Below, piece by piece: positions 51,247 through 51,456 of a stretch of 51,456 bases of DNA. A program made the position numbers and the translations under genes. The DNA lies in contig JAZRKE010000053.1 of NCBI GenBank assembly GCA_045646145.1, forward strand, positions 1-51,456, in the 5' to 3' direction. This DNA is from SIG565 sp045646145 (GTDB lineage Bacteria > Bacillota > Clostridia > Oscillospirales > Acutalibacteraceae). The notes beneath the pieces are model-generated. The model was given only the letters and a program-made list of their open reading frames with translations. It did no database searches and was not told the DNA's origin. The first letter of the stretch is position 1, and each line of letters opens with the position of its first letter.

Positions 51247-51456
51247 TTATAGATCAACAATGTGGTTAAAGCAAGCCTTGAAGGGCGAATCCGATACCTT
51301 TATATCTGCATTTTTCATCATACACGCCCGCTTTATAACCGTTTTACCGTATTTTCCGCGCAGTATATCCATTTTTCGCTCAAGCGTTTCAACGTTTATT
51401 TCTTTCATATAATCGTCAAATATATTAAGTTGGTACTGTACCGACTCAAAGTCGGA
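51247..51456 (-). CDS. Y-family DNA polymerase, C-terminal part (partial)
   Basis: Only 69 residues and the stop (TAA) are in the window; the gene continues beyond the right edge. The piece reads YQLNIFDDYMKEINVETLER, then KMDILRGKYGKTVIKRACMM and ends SPFKACFNHIVDL. The Q-L-x-L/I-F-D and R-x-K-Y-G-K-x-x-I-K-R pattern is typical of the C-terminal end of DinB/UvrX-type translesion polymerases. Catalytic residues are not visible. Confidence 0.65.
   Translation of the reverse strand, partial: SDFESVQYQLNIFDDYMKEINVETLERKMDILRGKYGKTVIKRACMMKNADIKVSDSPFKACFNHIVDL

Noticed and set aside
1..51456. CRISPR array, prophage, IS element or rRNA operon
   Set aside because: No evenly spaced repeats, transposase or integrase reading frames, or rRNA-like sequence were seen anywhere in the window.

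Overview
AT-rich chromosomal segment of an anaerobic, spore-forming Clostridia-type Firmicute, most like the Oscillospiraceae/Ruminococcaceae. This rests on low GC, AGGAGG-type ribosome sites, sigma-A promoters, an MEP isoprenoid pathway, spore genes (alpha/beta SASP, YtfJ/GerW, SpoIVFA/SpoIVFB, CwlD) and Clostridia gene orders (nusB-xseA-xseB-ispA-dxs-tlyA-nadK-argR-recN; scpA-scpB-ytfI-ytfJ-dac-rluB). The window is mostly housekeeping DNA. I see no prophage, IS element, CRISPR array or rRNA. No gene-free stretch exceeds 300 bases; the longest (724-1013) holds a strongly structured inverted-repeat element.

Layout. 1-3.4 kb: ftsE (with the first bases of ftsX), the repeat element, a PucR/CdaR-type regulator and an orphan MsmK/UgpC-type sugar-transport ATPase. 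3.5-5.9 kb: ispD-ispF, a DUF4830-like membrane protein and an RsuA-type pseudouridine synthase. 6-9.2 kb: rpsU, yqeG, an AP-endonuclease-like TIM barrel, aroQ, efp and a Cys/Asp-rich zinc-ribbon protein. 9.2-11.9 kb: a P-type ATPase with degenerate catalytic motifs. 11.9-18.9 kb: a leftward sporulation/cell-wall run, spoIVFA-spoIVFB, two radical-SAM-associated genes, a D,D-carboxypeptidase, cwlD and radA, the last with an apparent frameshift. 19-22.7 kb: a YgiQ-type radical SAM protein, tRNA-Thr(CGU), an XRE regulator and tyrS. 22.7-31 kb: recN to nusB. 31.1-32.2 kb: a DivIVA-like coiled-coil protein coupled to an orphan class I fumarase beta subunit. 32.3-44.5 kb: secG, rluB, dac, ytfJ, ytfI, scpB, scpA, an M50 protease, htrA, folD, lgt and a YmfF/YmfH M16 peptidase pair. 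44.6-51.5 kb: cardiolipin synthase, a 52-residue membrane peptide, glycogen phosphorylase plus a GH13 enzyme, a SASP and the 3' end of a Y-family DNA polymerase.

How the genes work together. IspD and IspF, with Dxs and IspA elsewhere in the window, give four steps from pyruvate/GAP through MEP to prenyl diphosphates. SpoIVFA/B, CwlD, the carboxypeptidases, YtfJ and SASP point to endospore formation. GlgP plus GH13 break down alpha-glucan, and the MsmK-type ATPase probably energises sugar importers encoded elsewhere.

The most notable observation is the P-type ATPase at 9.28-11.86 kb. It keeps residues that bind the transported cation but has lost much of the phosphorylation and Mg2+ machinery (DKTGT to DKGEV; GDGVND to GGTVFD). 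It looks like a pseudo-pump or a mechanistically divergent pump.
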